NCBI GenBank assembly: GCA_937925475.1
Contig: CALEWH010000002.1
Span: 1 to 44,035, forward strand
Reading direction: 5' to 3'
Origin: an uncultured Clostridia bacterium
GTDB taxonomy: Bacteria > Bacillota > Clostridia > Christensenellales > UBA1242
Length of the DNA stretch: 44,035 nucleotides
A program made the position numbers and the translations under genes. Below the pieces are notes generated by a model. That model did no database searches. It worked only from the letters and a program-made list of their open reading frames with translations, and had not been told where the DNA came from. Below are positions 7,869 to 16,637 of this stretch, piece after piece (the first letter of the stretch is position 1; each line of letters opens with the position of its first letter).

Positions 7869-7886
7869 ATTTGAAAAGGAGAAAAA

Positions 7887-9626
7887 ATGAAAGAAAATAT
7901 TTATCGCACACATAATTGTGGCGAACTTAGACTTAGTGATGCTGGCAAATCGGTTAGGCTTGCGGGCTGGGTAAACAGCATTAGAAAACTTGGTGGACTT
8001 ACATTTGTGACACTTAGAGATCACTTTGGTCTAACCCAACTTGTAGTCAATGACGAATCAATTCTTGACGGCATTTGTAAAGAAACCACAGTCTCGATAA
8101 GTGGAAAAGTCATAGAGCGTGAAAGCAAAAATCCTAAGATGGAAACAGGCGATATCGAAGTAGTTGTTGAAAAAATAACAGTGCTTGGCAAGAGTCAAAA
8201 TGTTTTGCCTTTTGAGATATCCGAAGCGCCAAATACTAAGGAAGAACTTAGATTAAAATATCGTTATCTTGACCTAAGAAATCCAGAAACTCACAAGATT
8301 ATTGTTGTTAGAGCAAAGATGTTGAGTTTTGTCCGCAACAAATTGACCGAAATGGGATTTATGGAAGTCCAAACTCCAATCCTTACTTCGTCAAGCCCAG
8401 AAGGTGCGCGCGACTATATCGTGCCTACAATCAATGCTCCGGGCGAGTTTTATGCTCTTCCACAAGCACCCCAACAATTTAAACAACTTTTAATGGTGTC
8501 GGGTTATGATAAATATTTCCAAGTTGCACCATGTTTTAGAAACGAAGCCGCTCGTGCCGATCGTACACCGGGTGAGTTTTATCAAATAGATATGGAGATG
8601 AGTTTTGCAACCCAAGAAGATGTAATGAGTGCGTGCGAAGAGTTTGTAACAGCACTATTCAAAGAATTTACAGATTTCGAAGTTTCTAGCGCGCCATTTG
8701 TGCATATTCCATATCGCGAAGCTATGGAAAAATATTGTAGCGATAAGCCAGATTTGAGAAATCCACTTATTGTGCATGACCTTACTGAGATGTTTAATGA
8801 TATTGAGTTTAATGCTTTTAAGGGCAAAACCATTAAAGCTATATGCGCAAACGCAAGCGAAAAATCACGCAAATATTACGACGAACTTGGCAAATTGATT
8901 GTAAGTTATGAAGGCAAAGGCTTGTCGTGGATAAAATATGCAAACAACGAGTGGGTCGGAAGCATTGTGAAATACTTGACCGATAAAGACAAGCATAACT
9001 TGATAAAAGAGTTTGGGCTTGTGGGTGGCGAGAGTATATTTATAGTTGCTGATGAGCGACCACTTGTGTACAAACTTGCAAATGTACTTCGCAACGAACT
9101 TGGCAATAGCCTAGGACTTATTGACAAAAACAAGGTTGCTTTCTGCTGGATTGATAATTTCCCATTCTTTGAAATAAACGAAGACACTGGCAAACTTGAC
9201 TTTGCTCACAATCCATTTAGTATGCCACAAGGTGGAATGGAAGCATTGCTTACTAAAAATTCACTAGACATACTTGCATATCAATATGACCTTGTTTGCA
9301 ATGGATATGAGACTCTAAGTGGTGCAGTAAGAAACCACGACCAAGCACTAATGGTCAAAGCGTTTGAGATGGTCGGATATGACGAAGAAGTGGTCAAAAC
9401 AAAATTTGGCGCACTATACAATGCCTTCTCATATGGCGCACCACCACACGCAGGCTGTGCATTTGGCTTTGATAGATTGCTAATGCTTATCACTCAAAAA
9501 GATATTATTCGTGAAGTTATTGCATTCCCAATGAACAAAAACGCACGCGACCTTATGATGGGTGCTCCAAGTTTTGTATCCGAAGAACAACTTCGTGATG
9601 TTGGCATACAATTAATCAAAAAATAA
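7887..9626 (+). CDS. aspS: Aspartyl-tRNA synthetase
   Basis: This 579-residue class II enzyme charges tRNA-Asp with aspartate. The N-terminal OB-fold anticodon-binding domain (about residues 1-110) is followed by the catalytic core. Motif 2 lies in FRNEAARADRTPGEFYQID (about residues 218-236), and motif 3 is GCAFGFDRLLML (about 527-538). The bacterial GAD insertion domain lies between motifs 2 and 3, which explains the length relative to AsnRS. The site AAGGAG lies 6 nt upstream of the ATG. It sits behind the putative Asp/Asn attenuator and is co-transcribed with asnS, 23 nt downstream. Because a separate AsnRS is present, a role in transamidation-dependent Asn-tRNA formation is not required. 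Confidence 0.97.
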   Translation: MKENIYRTHNCGELRLSDAGKSVRLAGWVNSIRKLGGLTFVTLRDHFGLTQLVVNDESILDGICKETTVSISGKVIERESKNPKMETGDIEVVVEKITVLGKSQNVLPFEISEAPNTKEELRLKYRYLDLRNPETHKIIVVRAKMLSFVRNKLTEMGFMEVQTPILTSSSPEGARDYIVPTINAPGEFYALPQAPQQFKQLLMVSGYDKYFQVAPCFRNEAARADRTPGEFYQIDMEMSFATQEDVMSACEEFVTALFKEFTDFEVSSAPFVHIPYREAMEKYCSDKPDLRNPLIVHDLTEMFNDIEFNAFKGKTIKAICANASEKSRKYYDELGKLIVSYEGKGLSWIKYANNEWVGSIVKYLTDKDKHNLIKEFGLVGGESIFIVADERPLVYKLANVLRNELGNSLGLIDKNKVAFCWIDNFPFFEINEDTGKLDFAHNPFSMPQGGMEALLTKNSLDILAYQYDLVCNGYETLSGAVRNHDQALMVKAFEMVGYDEEVVKTKFGALYNAFSYGAPPHAGCAFGFDRLLMLITQKDIIREVIAFPMNKNARDLMMGAPSFVSEEQLRDVGIQLIKK

Positions 9627-9649
9627 AACCTTATAAAAAGGAATTAATT

Positions 9650-11041
9650 ATGAGAAAAATAGATATTTCAGAACTATATAAAAAGAAAGAAGACTATGCA
9701 GAAAAGCAAGTTTTTGTATGTGGTTGGGTCAAAAGTGTAAGAGATGTGAAGTCTTTTGGCTTTATTGACCTTACTGACGGAACAAGTTTTAAGACTCTTC
9801 AAGTTGTGTTTAATCGTGACCAAGTCAAAAACTATGACGATATAGCTAAACTAAACACTGGATCGTCTATTATGGTGAGTGGCAAGCTTATTCTTACTCC
9901 TGAAAACAAACAACCTTTTGAAGTTGTGGCAAGTGAAGTTAATATAATCAATGCGACCGATGAGTCTTATCCACTACAAAAGAAAAGACATAGCATTGAG
10001 TTTTTGAGAGAAATCGCATATCTAAGACCCCGCACAAACTTGTTTCAAGCGGTTTTCCGTATTAGAAGCGTAGCAGCTCAAGCTATTCACACATATTTTC
10101 AAGATAGGGGATATTTGTATGTTCACACTCCACTAATTACTTGTGCGGACTGTGAAGGAAGTGATCAAATGTTTAAAATCACAACATTTGATTTCGACAA
10201 ACTTCCACTTGATGAAAATGGAAAAGTAGATTTTAGCAAAGACCTATTTGGAAAAATGGCTTATATTACTGGAAGTGGTCAATTGCAAGGTGAAACATTT
10301 GCAATGGCTTTTAGTAAAATATATACTTTTGGGCCTACCTTCCGTACAGAAAACAGTAATACTAAGACACACGCAAACGAGTTTTGGATGATAGAGCCAG
10401 AAATAGCATTTTGCGATATCGATGGACTTATGGATATCGAAGAAGATATGCTTAAATACATTGTAAAATATGTTATGGATCGTTGTCCTGACGAATTAGA
10501 GTTTTGTGACAAATTTATTCAAAATGGACTTATTGACAAATTGAAGGCACTTATTGACAGTAAATTTGTTCGTGTTGACCATAAAGAAGTTATTGATATT
10601 CTTAAAAAAGCAAAAGTAAAATGGGAATTTGAGCCTGATTATGAAGGGGATATTTCAAAAGAACATGAAAGATATATCACTGAGTATTACAATTGCCCAG
10701 TGTTTGTGAAAAACTGGCCAAAAGACATTAAGGCATTTTATATGAAACAAAATCCTGACGGAAAAACTGTCGCTGGTGTAGACTTGATAGTTCCACAAGC
10801 AGGCGAGTTGATGGGTGGAAGTCAGCGTGAAGAAAACTATGACAAACTTGTAAAGCGTATGGAAGAAATGGGTGTCGATGGCGCTCCTATCGACTGGTAT
10901 GTAAACCTTAGAAAATTTGGTTCTTGCGTACACTCTGGTTTTGGAATGGGTTTTGAGCGTCTAGTAATTTATCTTACAGGAGTAGAAAACATTAGAGATG
11001 TTATTCCTTTCCCACGCACCCCTAAAAACTGTGATTATTAA
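9650..11041 (+). CDS. asnS: Asparaginyl-tRNA synthetase
   Basis: This 463-residue class II enzyme of the AspRS/AsnRS subgroup charges tRNA-Asn. An N-terminal OB domain (VFVCGWVKSVRDVKSFGFIDLTDG, residues near 23-46) leads into the core. Motif 2 is FRTENSNTKTHANEFWMIEPE and motif 3 GFGMGFERLVIYLTG, with the C-terminal VIPFPRTP typical of AsnRS. It lacks the GAD insertion of bacterial AspRS. It follows aspS after 23 nt, with an AAAGGAATT ribosome site, and ends at a strong terminator. It shares the leader and putative attenuator of aspS, which fits a leader peptide containing equal numbers of Asp and Asn codons. Confidence 0.97.
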   Translation: MRKIDISELYKKKEDYAEKQVFVCGWVKSVRDVKSFGFIDLTDGTSFKTLQVVFNRDQVKNYDDIAKLNTGSSIMVSGKLILTPENKQPFEVVASEVNIINATDESYPLQKKRHSIEFLREIAYLRPRTNLFQAVFRIRSVAAQAIHTYFQDRGYLYVHTPLITCADCEGSDQMFKITTFDFDKLPLDENGKVDFSKDLFGKMAYITGSGQLQGETFAMAFSKIYTFGPTFRTENSNTKTHANEFWMIEPEIAFCDIDGLMDIEEDMLKYIVKYVMDRCPDELEFCDKFIQNGLIDKLKALIDSKFVRVDHKEVIDILKKAKVKWEFEPDYEGDISKEHERYITEYYNCPVFVKNWPKDIKAFYMKQNPDGKTVAGVDLIVPQAGELMGGSQREENYDKLVKRMEEMGVDGAPIDWYVNLRKFGSCVHSGFGMGFERLVIYLTGVENIRDVIPFPRTPKNCDY

Positions 11042-11049
11042 TATTAATA

Positions 11050-11079
11050 AAAAATGACACAATTTTGTGTCATTTTTTT
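11050..11079. terminator. Bidirectional terminator between asnS and the dnaI-like gene
   Basis: AATGACACAA pairs with TTGTGTCATT (11053-11073 region), flanked by an A run on the left and a T run on the right, so it can serve both convergent genes. Confidence 0.88.
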
Positions 11080-11133
11080 ATTTTTTATATCTTTTATTAT
11101 TTTGTGACCTATATGACAAGGACAATCGACTGA

Positions 11134-12063
11134 CTATTTTCTAAGTCTCAAATCACTGCCTACAAGATTGATGGTGATGCATTTTTCTTTGTCTAGCATA
11201 CGACTAAATATGCGCTCGTCATATGTATCCATAATTTGTTTTGGTGACAAATTAGATGTGATAAGTGTAAATTTATTGTTGTTGTTTCTCTCGTTTATTA
11301 TCAAATATAGATATTCGACTGTTACATTTTTAAGTATGTTTTCTGTCCCCAAGTCGTCTATACAAAGTATGTCACAAGTAAGATATTTTTCAAGTATTTC
11401 GCCCTTTTTATCTAGTGGGGCTAGGTGATATGCAAGCATATCGTTGTTTAGATTTTGCGCTGTAGTGTATACAGTATAGAGATTGTGTGCTATTGCAAAG
11501 TCTACAAAACACTCTGTTATGTATGTTTTTCCTACACCGACATTTCCAAGCATATTAAACATCTTTTTGCTAGTTTTTCCATACTTATTGACAATATCTT
11601 GTAGTATTTTGACAATATCATTTACTTTTGTTTGATTTTCTTTATCATAAACACTATAATCAAAATTTTTAAAAGTAGGCAGTTTGTGTTTGATTCCGCT
11701 TGCTTGCAATAATTTTTGATTTAGTAGACTATTAAAGCATTTACAATGTTTTCCATTCACAATTCCGGTGTCATTGCATAGTGGGCAAGTGTATTGTGGT
11801 TTTAGTGTAGTTATGTCGATATTGTTTTGATTTAGAAGAGCGTGAAGGGACTGTCTTGTTTTGTTGTAGGTGTCGATTAGTGGTTTTGCATTTTTGTTTT
11901 CAAAACTACATTTTGCAATTTCATATTTTAAAGTGTTGCATTTTTCGTATAGAGATGCGATCTTTTCGTTTTGCAAAACTTCTCTTAGGTTTTGATCTGC
12001 GATCATTTCAGCGTTGTTTTTTCTGTCGCTTATTATTTTTTCAATTTCTTTTGTTATGCTCAT
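11134..12063 (-). CDS. dnaI: DnaI/DnaC-like replicative helicase loader (AAA+ ATPase)
   Basis: This 309-residue protein is a helicase loader that helps place the replicative helicase on DNA. An N-terminal helical region is followed by a four-Cys zinc-binding site (Cys93, Cys96, Cys107, Cys109 in CPLCNDTG..CKC), as in the Bacillus DnaI family. The AAA+ core shows Walker A GNVGVGKT (173-180), Walker B with IDD (235-237) and a sensor-1-like TSN (LITSNLSP). The ATG is 1 nt after the stop of the DnaD-like gene, with GAGGTG just upstream, so the two are translated from one mRNA. That pairing of a DnaD/DnaB-type protein with DnaI is typical of Bacillota. Confidence 0.9.
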   Translation of the reverse strand: MSITKEIEKIISDRKNNAEMIADQNLREVLQNEKIASLYEKCNTLKYEIAKCSFENKNAKPLIDTYNKTRQSLHALLNQNNIDITTLKPQYTCPLCNDTGIVNGKHCKCFNSLLNQKLLQASGIKHKLPTFKNFDYSVYDKENQTKVNDIVKILQDIVNKYGKTSKKMFNMLGNVGVGKTYITECFVDFAIAHNLYTVYTTAQNLNNDMLAYHLAPLDKKGEILEKYLTCDILCIDDLGTENILKNVTVEYLYLIINERNNNNKFTLITSNLSPKQIMDTYDERIFSRMLDKEKCITINLVGSDLRLRK

Positions 12064-12064
12064 T

Positions 12065-13495
12065 TTACACCTCTATCTCGTGTATGTCGTCAAATAGCGA
12101 GTCTAGTTGGACTGCACTATATTGTCTAGATGTTGGTTTTTTATCGGACTTGCTATTATTTGTGCTAATCTTGCTGGCTTCGGCTACACTTGTTATGTTT
12201 TTATTGTGATATGTGGTGATAAGTCTAGACATATTTTGCATTGGAAGATATGTGCCTTGACTAAGTGAAATTGCATAGTCGATAAGCTCGTCTGAAATTT
12301 GCCAGTCATATATCCAAGTTTTGTAAAGTTGGCGGTCAAGTGCATTGACATTTCTCTCGATTCCAAGTGAGCGTAGTATTTTTTCTATTTTGTCATCGTT
12401 TTCGATTAGTGAATTTACATAACTATCAATCGAGTCCATTGTGACAAGACCCTTTTTAAACAATTGTTGGATTTTGCTATTCATCCCTTCTAGTGTTCGG
12501 ATACTTGATGTAAAACAATAATTGGCAATTGACACTTGTGTAGTGTTGTCAAATCCTAGATTGTTCCATGGCACAATGTATGTGTCAATTACATTTTCAA
12601 GGTTTTCATATCTTACGCCTAGATTTTTGCATACATTTTTGGCTGTTTCTTTTAGTGTTGATAGGTTTTCAAAATAGTCGTTGATTTCTTTAATGCTATA
12701 TAGTTTTAGCGCATAACACTTTTCGACTGTTGTGTTTAGTCGGGTCATTCCGCCATTATTTTTGCCTTGCTTCTTTGCCAAAAACAATATTATTTCTAGT
12801 GGCATTTCAAGTTCTTTTATCCAATCAAGATACAATTGATATTCGTCGTTTGTAGGGTTTCGTTTGAGCCCCAACTCTTTAAGCACTAGGCAAACATCAC
12901 TTGTGCTTTTCTCTTGTTCTTTAAGTCGCTCTTCGACATCTTCGCAAGTAAGGATTCCGTCATATGCCCAGTTTTTTGCAATCGTGGTTATGTATGCGTG
13001 ATTTACTGTTTTGCCTTTTAGGTTTACACAATATTGCATTATCATCAACATCGCTTCGGGTTCCATATGCATAGATTCGATTACATAGTAGTATTCTTGA
13101 TACTCGTTTGGAGTGATCATATTGCCTTTAATTTCTTGCGCTTTAATATTGAAGGCTTTGTATTTGTCGGTGTTAAACTTTTTAAGGCGACTGCTTCCAT
13201 TTTTAAGTGGCAAGTATCTGACTTCAAGTGGATTTGTATTGATTAGTGTAACAAGCCCCAATTCTTGCCAGTACAAAAAACAACTTACAATGTCCTCAGT
13301 AGAAAGATTTAGTGTGCGTGCAAAACTTTCAATGTTGTTGTCGAGAGAAAGGGGATTGTTGCATTTGTATAGACCAAGCAAGTACACCTTAACACAGTTG
13401 TCGGGAGCGTTTGGTAAAAACTCGTTGAAAAACACATTGTCGATAGTTGTGGTGTTGGATTGAACCCACTCGCTTGAAAAATTGCAAAATGCCAT
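12065..13495 (-). CDS. DnaD/DnaB-type replication initiation protein with tandem DnaD_2-like repeats
   Basis: This 476-residue protein has an N-terminal winged-helix-like region (about residues 1-105). Segments that look like DnaD C-terminal (DDBH2) repeats then follow. I see them at about residues 115-185 (YCVNLKG..WAYDGILTCEDV), 200-270 (LDWIKELEMP..IKEINDYFEN), 290-360 (VPWNNLGF..LFKKGLVTMDSIDSYV) and 385-450 (YKTWIYDWQISDELIDYAI). The first is clear; the others are my reading of recurring helical patterns. It is the first gene of a two-gene unit with the helicase loader and is expected to act in primosome assembly. AAGGAG precedes its ATG, and a 17-bp-spaced promoter lies upstream. It is divergent from the M16 peptidase. 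Confidence 0.85.
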   Translation of the reverse strand: MAFCNFSSEWVQSNTTTIDNVFFNEFLPNAPDNCVKVYLLGLYKCNNPLSLDNNIESFARTLNLSTEDIVSCFLYWQELGLVTLINTNPLEVRYLPLKNGSSRLKKFNTDKYKAFNIKAQEIKGNMITPNEYQEYYYVIESMHMEPEAMLMIMQYCVNLKGKTVNHAYITTIAKNWAYDGILTCEDVEERLKEQEKSTSDVCLVLKELGLKRNPTNDEYQLYLDWIKELEMPLEIILFLAKKQGKNNGGMTRLNTTVEKCYALKLYSIKEINDYFENLSTLKETAKNVCKNLGVRYENLENVIDTYIVPWNNLGFDNTTQVSIANYCFTSSIRTLEGMNSKIQQLFKKGLVTMDSIDSYVNSLIENDDKIEKILRSLGIERNVNALDRQLYKTWIYDWQISDELIDYAISLSQGTYLPMQNMSRLITTYHNKNITSVAEASKISTNNSKSDKKPTSRQYSAVQLDSLFDDIHEIEV

Positions 13496-13517
13496 ACTTT
13501 TCTCCTTAATTTTTTCT

Positions 13518-13546
13518 ATTATAGTGCATTTTCAAATAATAAACAA
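13518..13546 (-). promoter_or_regulatory. Promoter of the DnaD-like/dnaI unit
   Basis: Read on the minus strand: TTGTTT (13541-13546), 17 bp, TATAAT (13518-13523), 22 nt from the start codon. Confidence 0.7.
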
Positions 13547-13643
13547 TGTTTTTTTGAAATTTGCCCCAACATTTGCTTTGGCAAAATATATAAAATGTTT
13601 TAAAAATAGCGACAATATATTAAAATAATATAAAGAGTCGCAC

Positions 13644-13672
13644 TTGTGACTACTGCTAAACTATGTTACAAT
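13644..13672 (+). promoter_or_regulatory. Promoter of the M16 peptidase gene
   Basis: TTGTGA (13644-13649), 17 bp, TACAAT (13667-13672). The transcript would start near 13679, leaving only about 11 nt that hold the AGAGGT ribosome site. Confidence 0.7.
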
Positions 13673-13689
13673 AACATCAGAGGTAGAAT

Positions 13690-14973
13690 ATGAAATTTAG
13701 ACAAGTCAACATAAACGGCGTAACTTTGCTGTATGAAAAAAGTAGAATGTGCAAAGGAGTGAGTTTTTGCATTGTAGCAGAAGGCGGATCGAGCCGAGAT
13801 AGTATCCCTGGGATATCGCACTTTTACGAGCATATGCTTTTCAATGGAACAAGTACTCACAATGGCGAAGAACTTGGCAAACTTATAAGAAAATACAATT
13901 GCAGACAAAACGCATCTACAAGTCGAAGTTGTATAAAAGTGTATAGCGTAAACAATGTTAAAAATTTTGAGAAAAACTTTGCGATATGCACTGAGATGTT
14001 TTTTGATTCCAACTTTCCTAAGGACAAAATAGAAAAAGAAAAAGGTGTTGTAAATCAAGAAATAAACCGTTATCTTGATCGAAACGAGGCGGTCTGCTTT
14101 CAACAAATCTACAACAAGATTTACAGTTATCCAGAGTACAAATATCATGTATTAGGCACACCGGAGTCAATAGGCAAAATCACACAAAAGCACTTGATGG
14201 ATTTGAAAAAACAAATTTCTGTGCGTGAAAATATTGTGGTTTCTGTGGCGGGAAATGTGAGTTTGTGCAAGTGCAAAAAACTTGTGAAAAAATACATTGC
14301 AGATGTTTTGCCAAGCGGTCAAAGTCAAAAACCTGCTCTGCTTGACCACACAATCAATGGGCGTCCCCAACTTGTTTTGCTCACAAAACCCACTTTCAAA
14401 ACTTGCATTAATGTTTGCGTGAAAAAAGATGGTTGTGAAGACACTAAAATAAACTATTATCACAATGTTTTGAGTTCAGTACTAAACCGCCTAAAAGGTC
14501 GACTCTACAACACTTTTCGCGAAGAAAATTCGCTTGTATATAGTACAAGATTTAGTCGAGCGTGTACTTACAAGGACGGCTTTGATTGTTATGAAATATA
14601 CACATCAAAAGACAAGATAAATGAGTGTATAATAGCTCTTGCAAAACTCTTGAAAGACCTACAAAAAAATGGCATAACCAAGGAAGAGTGGGAAGACTAT
14701 AAGAGTGGCGAGAAGGTTAAGGAAGACACAAATGTCGAGATATATGAAGACTGGGCGCACGAGAATTATGACCGATATAGTATGTGGAAAGATGGTTGGA
14801 AAAAACGCGAAAAGTTATACAAAAGATACAAAAAAACTGTGACCTACGACGAAGTAAACGACTATATCAAAAACACTATCTTAAACGACAAGATATGGAT
14901 ATCGATAGTGGGAGATGTGACCAAAAAAGATATTTATTCATATAAAAAGATGTGTGAAATTTTGACAAAGTAA
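13690..14973 (+). CDS. M16 family zinc metallopeptidase
   Basis: This 427-residue single-polypeptide M16 (pitrilysin/processing-peptidase-like) protease carries the inverted zinc motif HFYEH (His44, Glu47, His48) and the third ligand Glu124 in VVNQEINRYLD, 76 residues after the second His, as the family requires. The C-terminal half is the usual inactive companion domain. There is no signal peptide or membrane segment, so it is probably cytosolic or released. Clostridial relatives often occur as pairs, but only one copy is seen here. Its substrate is unknown. It has its own promoter, and 111 nt separate it from the CorC-type gene. Confidence 0.9.
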   Translation: MKFRQVNINGVTLLYEKSRMCKGVSFCIVAEGGSSRDSIPGISHFYEHMLFNGTSTHNGEELGKLIRKYNCRQNASTSRSCIKVYSVNNVKNFEKNFAICTEMFFDSNFPKDKIEKEKGVVNQEINRYLDRNEAVCFQQIYNKIYSYPEYKYHVLGTPESIGKITQKHLMDLKKQISVRENIVVSVAGNVSLCKCKKLVKKYIADVLPSGQSQKPALLDHTINGRPQLVLLTKPTFKTCINVCVKKDGCEDTKINYYHNVLSSVLNRLKGRLYNTFREENSLVYSTRFSRACTYKDGFDCYEIYTSKDKINECIIALAKLLKDLQKNGITKEEWEDYKSGEKVKEDTNVEIYEDWAHENYDRYSMWKDGWKKREKLYKRYKKTVTYDEVNDYIKNTILNDKIWISIVGDVTKKDIYSYKKMCEILTK

Positions 14974-15027
14974 CCATTTTGTATCAATGAATATTGGACA
15001 AATACTATTTACTTTTGAACTAAACTT

Positions 15028-15036
15028 TGATATAAT
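15028..15036 (+). promoter_or_regulatory. Extended -10 element before the CorC-type gene
   Basis: TGATATAAT at 15028-15036 is a consensus extended -10. The -35 (TTTACT near 15008) is weak, as extended -10 promoters allow. Confidence 0.5.
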
Positions 15037-15084
15037 AAAGCATACATCTATCGAGTTATGATAGGAAAAAAGGAGAAAAATAGA

Positions 15085-16443
15085 GTGGAACCACTCACGC
15101 AGTTATGTGCTATTAGTACAATTCAAACAAACATTATTTTAAGCATATTGGTAGTATTTTTGCTTTTATGCTCAGCGTTCTTTTCAGCGAGCGAAACATC
15201 GTTTTCGACAGCGAGTGCATTAAGACTTCGTACTTACGCCGAAGAGAAAAGGAGGGGAGCAAGACGCGCGGTCTACATAGTGGAAAACTACGAGAAAGCT
15301 TTGATTACGATTTTGGTCGGAAACAACCTTGTTAACATCGCTTGTACTACTATTTGTGCTTTTATTTTCTCAAACACTATCCAAAATCCAACCCTTGCAA
15401 ACATACTAAACACAGTAGTTATGACTATTGTTGTTTTGATATGTGGCGAAATCACACCAAAATGTGTTGCAAAACTAAACCCAGACAAATGGGCACTTCG
15501 TTTTTCGGGCGCTCTTTATGTGCTTATGAAAGTGCTTATGCCTATTACATTCCCATTCTTTGCATTGCAAAAAGGGCTGTTGAGAAAAGTCTCTTCATCA
15601 GACGCACCTACTGTCACTGAAAACGAACTTGAAAGTATCATTGACAAAATGGAAGAAGAAGGCGTGCTCGATTCGGACGATGCCGACCTTATGCAAGGCG
15701 TGCTTGACCTTGGAAGCAAAACCGCATACGATGTTATGACTCCACGTGTCGATGTGACAGGCATAGAGATTTCGACGTCAATTGAGCAAATCAAAAACAC
15801 TTTTGTTGAAACCCAATATTCGCGTATCCCTATTTATACTGGCAATCTTGACCATATCGTAGGAATACTTAGTCAAAAAGACTTTTTCACAGCTTTGCTT
15901 TCGGGCAATAAAGTTGTAGTCAAAAATATTATGGTTGCTCCATTGTTTATCAATGAAAATATGAAAGTTGATGACATAATCAAACTTATGCAAAAAGTCA
16001 AAAAACATATGGCAGTTGTTGTAGATGAATACGGCGGAACAAGTGGCATTGTCACAATGGAAGACGCTGTTGAAGAAGTTGTTGGCGAAATATATGACGA
16101 ACACGACGATGTTGAAAATGTCGAAGAGATAAAGAAAGTCGACGAAAACAAATATCTTGTTAATGGTGACATCGAACTTGAAAAACTATTTGAATATTTG
16201 CAAATCGAACATTTGCCAGACACTCAATATGTGACTCTTAGTGGATTTCTATTTGAGCTCGCTCAAAATCTGCCAAAGACCGATCAAGAACTTACTTGGA
16301 TAACAGTTGACGAAACCTTAGACAAGGATGCAAACTATATCGAAAAGACAATCAAAATGCATTTCAAACTTACAAGAGTAGTTGATATGCGTATTAGAGA
16401 AGTACTGGTGAGCATAGAAGATTTTGTTCACGAAGACAAATAA
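15085..16443 (+). CDS. CNNM/CBS-domain CorC-type membrane protein (HlyC/CorC family)
   Basis: This protein of about 452 residues is an integral membrane protein with a CNNM (DUF21) domain of several helices (FFSASETSFSTASALRLR near the N-terminus). Two CBS domains follow (from VMTPRVDVTGIEI, then VKNIMVAPLFINENMKVDDII), with the signature MAVVVDEYGGTSGIVTMEDAVEEVVGEI. A C-terminal CorC_HlyC domain ends the protein. Members have been linked to Mg2+ or Co2+ homeostasis. I chose the GTG at 15085 because AAGGAG lies at 15070-15075. The in-frame ATG at 15058 would put that site inside the gene and has no site of its own. A clear terminator follows. Confidence 0.9.
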   Translation: MEPLTQLCAISTIQTNIILSILVVFLLLCSAFFSASETSFSTASALRLRTYAEEKRRGARRAVYIVENYEKALITILVGNNLVNIACTTICAFIFSNTIQNPTLANILNTVVMTIVVLICGEITPKCVAKLNPDKWALRFSGALYVLMKVLMPITFPFFALQKGLLRKVSSSDAPTVTENELESIIDKMEEEGVLDSDDADLMQGVLDLGSKTAYDVMTPRVDVTGIEISTSIEQIKNTFVETQYSRIPIYTGNLDHIVGILSQKDFFTALLSGNKVVVKNIMVAPLFINENMKVDDIIKLMQKVKKHMAVVVDEYGGTSGIVTMEDAVEEVVGEIYDEHDDVENVEEIKKVDENKYLVNGDIELEKLFEYLQIEHLPDTQYVTLSGFLFELAQNLPKTDQELTWITVDETLDKDANYIEKTIKMHFKLTRVVDMRIREVLVSIEDFVHEDK

Positions 16444-16446
16444 TTG

Positions 16447-16471
16447 ATGCCTCATTTTTGGGGCATTTTTT
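16447..16471 (+). terminator. Terminator of the CorC-type gene
   Basis: ATGCCTC pairs with GGGGCAT (16447-16466), followed by T6. Confidence 0.8.
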
Positions 16472-16566
16472 AATATGATTGCATAACAAATTATTGGGAT
16501 TTTTTTAACCCTTTTACATAGTAAATAATTCGACTTTTTGCTTACAATTTTTCTCAATATTGAGTA

Positions 16567-16595
16567 TTGACTTTGAGGCTATCGTGTAGTATAAT
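16567..16595 (+). promoter_or_regulatory. Promoter of the GLUG-repeat protein gene
   Basis: TTGACT (16567-16572), 17 bp, TATAAT (16590-16595), 42 nt before the chosen start. Confidence 0.75.
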
Positions 16596-16637
16596 ATTGA
16601 TGTAAAAATTTTGGCTTCTATTAAAGGAGGGATTTGT

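Noticed and set aside
7722..7886. T-box riboswitch as the control element of aspS
   Set aside because: The leader is only about 160 nt and contains no T-box sequence (TGGNACCGCG type) and no specifier stem with bulge. The small ORF with a ribosome site explains it better.
15058..15084. ATG at 15058 as start of the CorC-type gene
   Set aside because: AAGGAG at 15070-15075 lies downstream of it and is well placed for the GTG at 15085.
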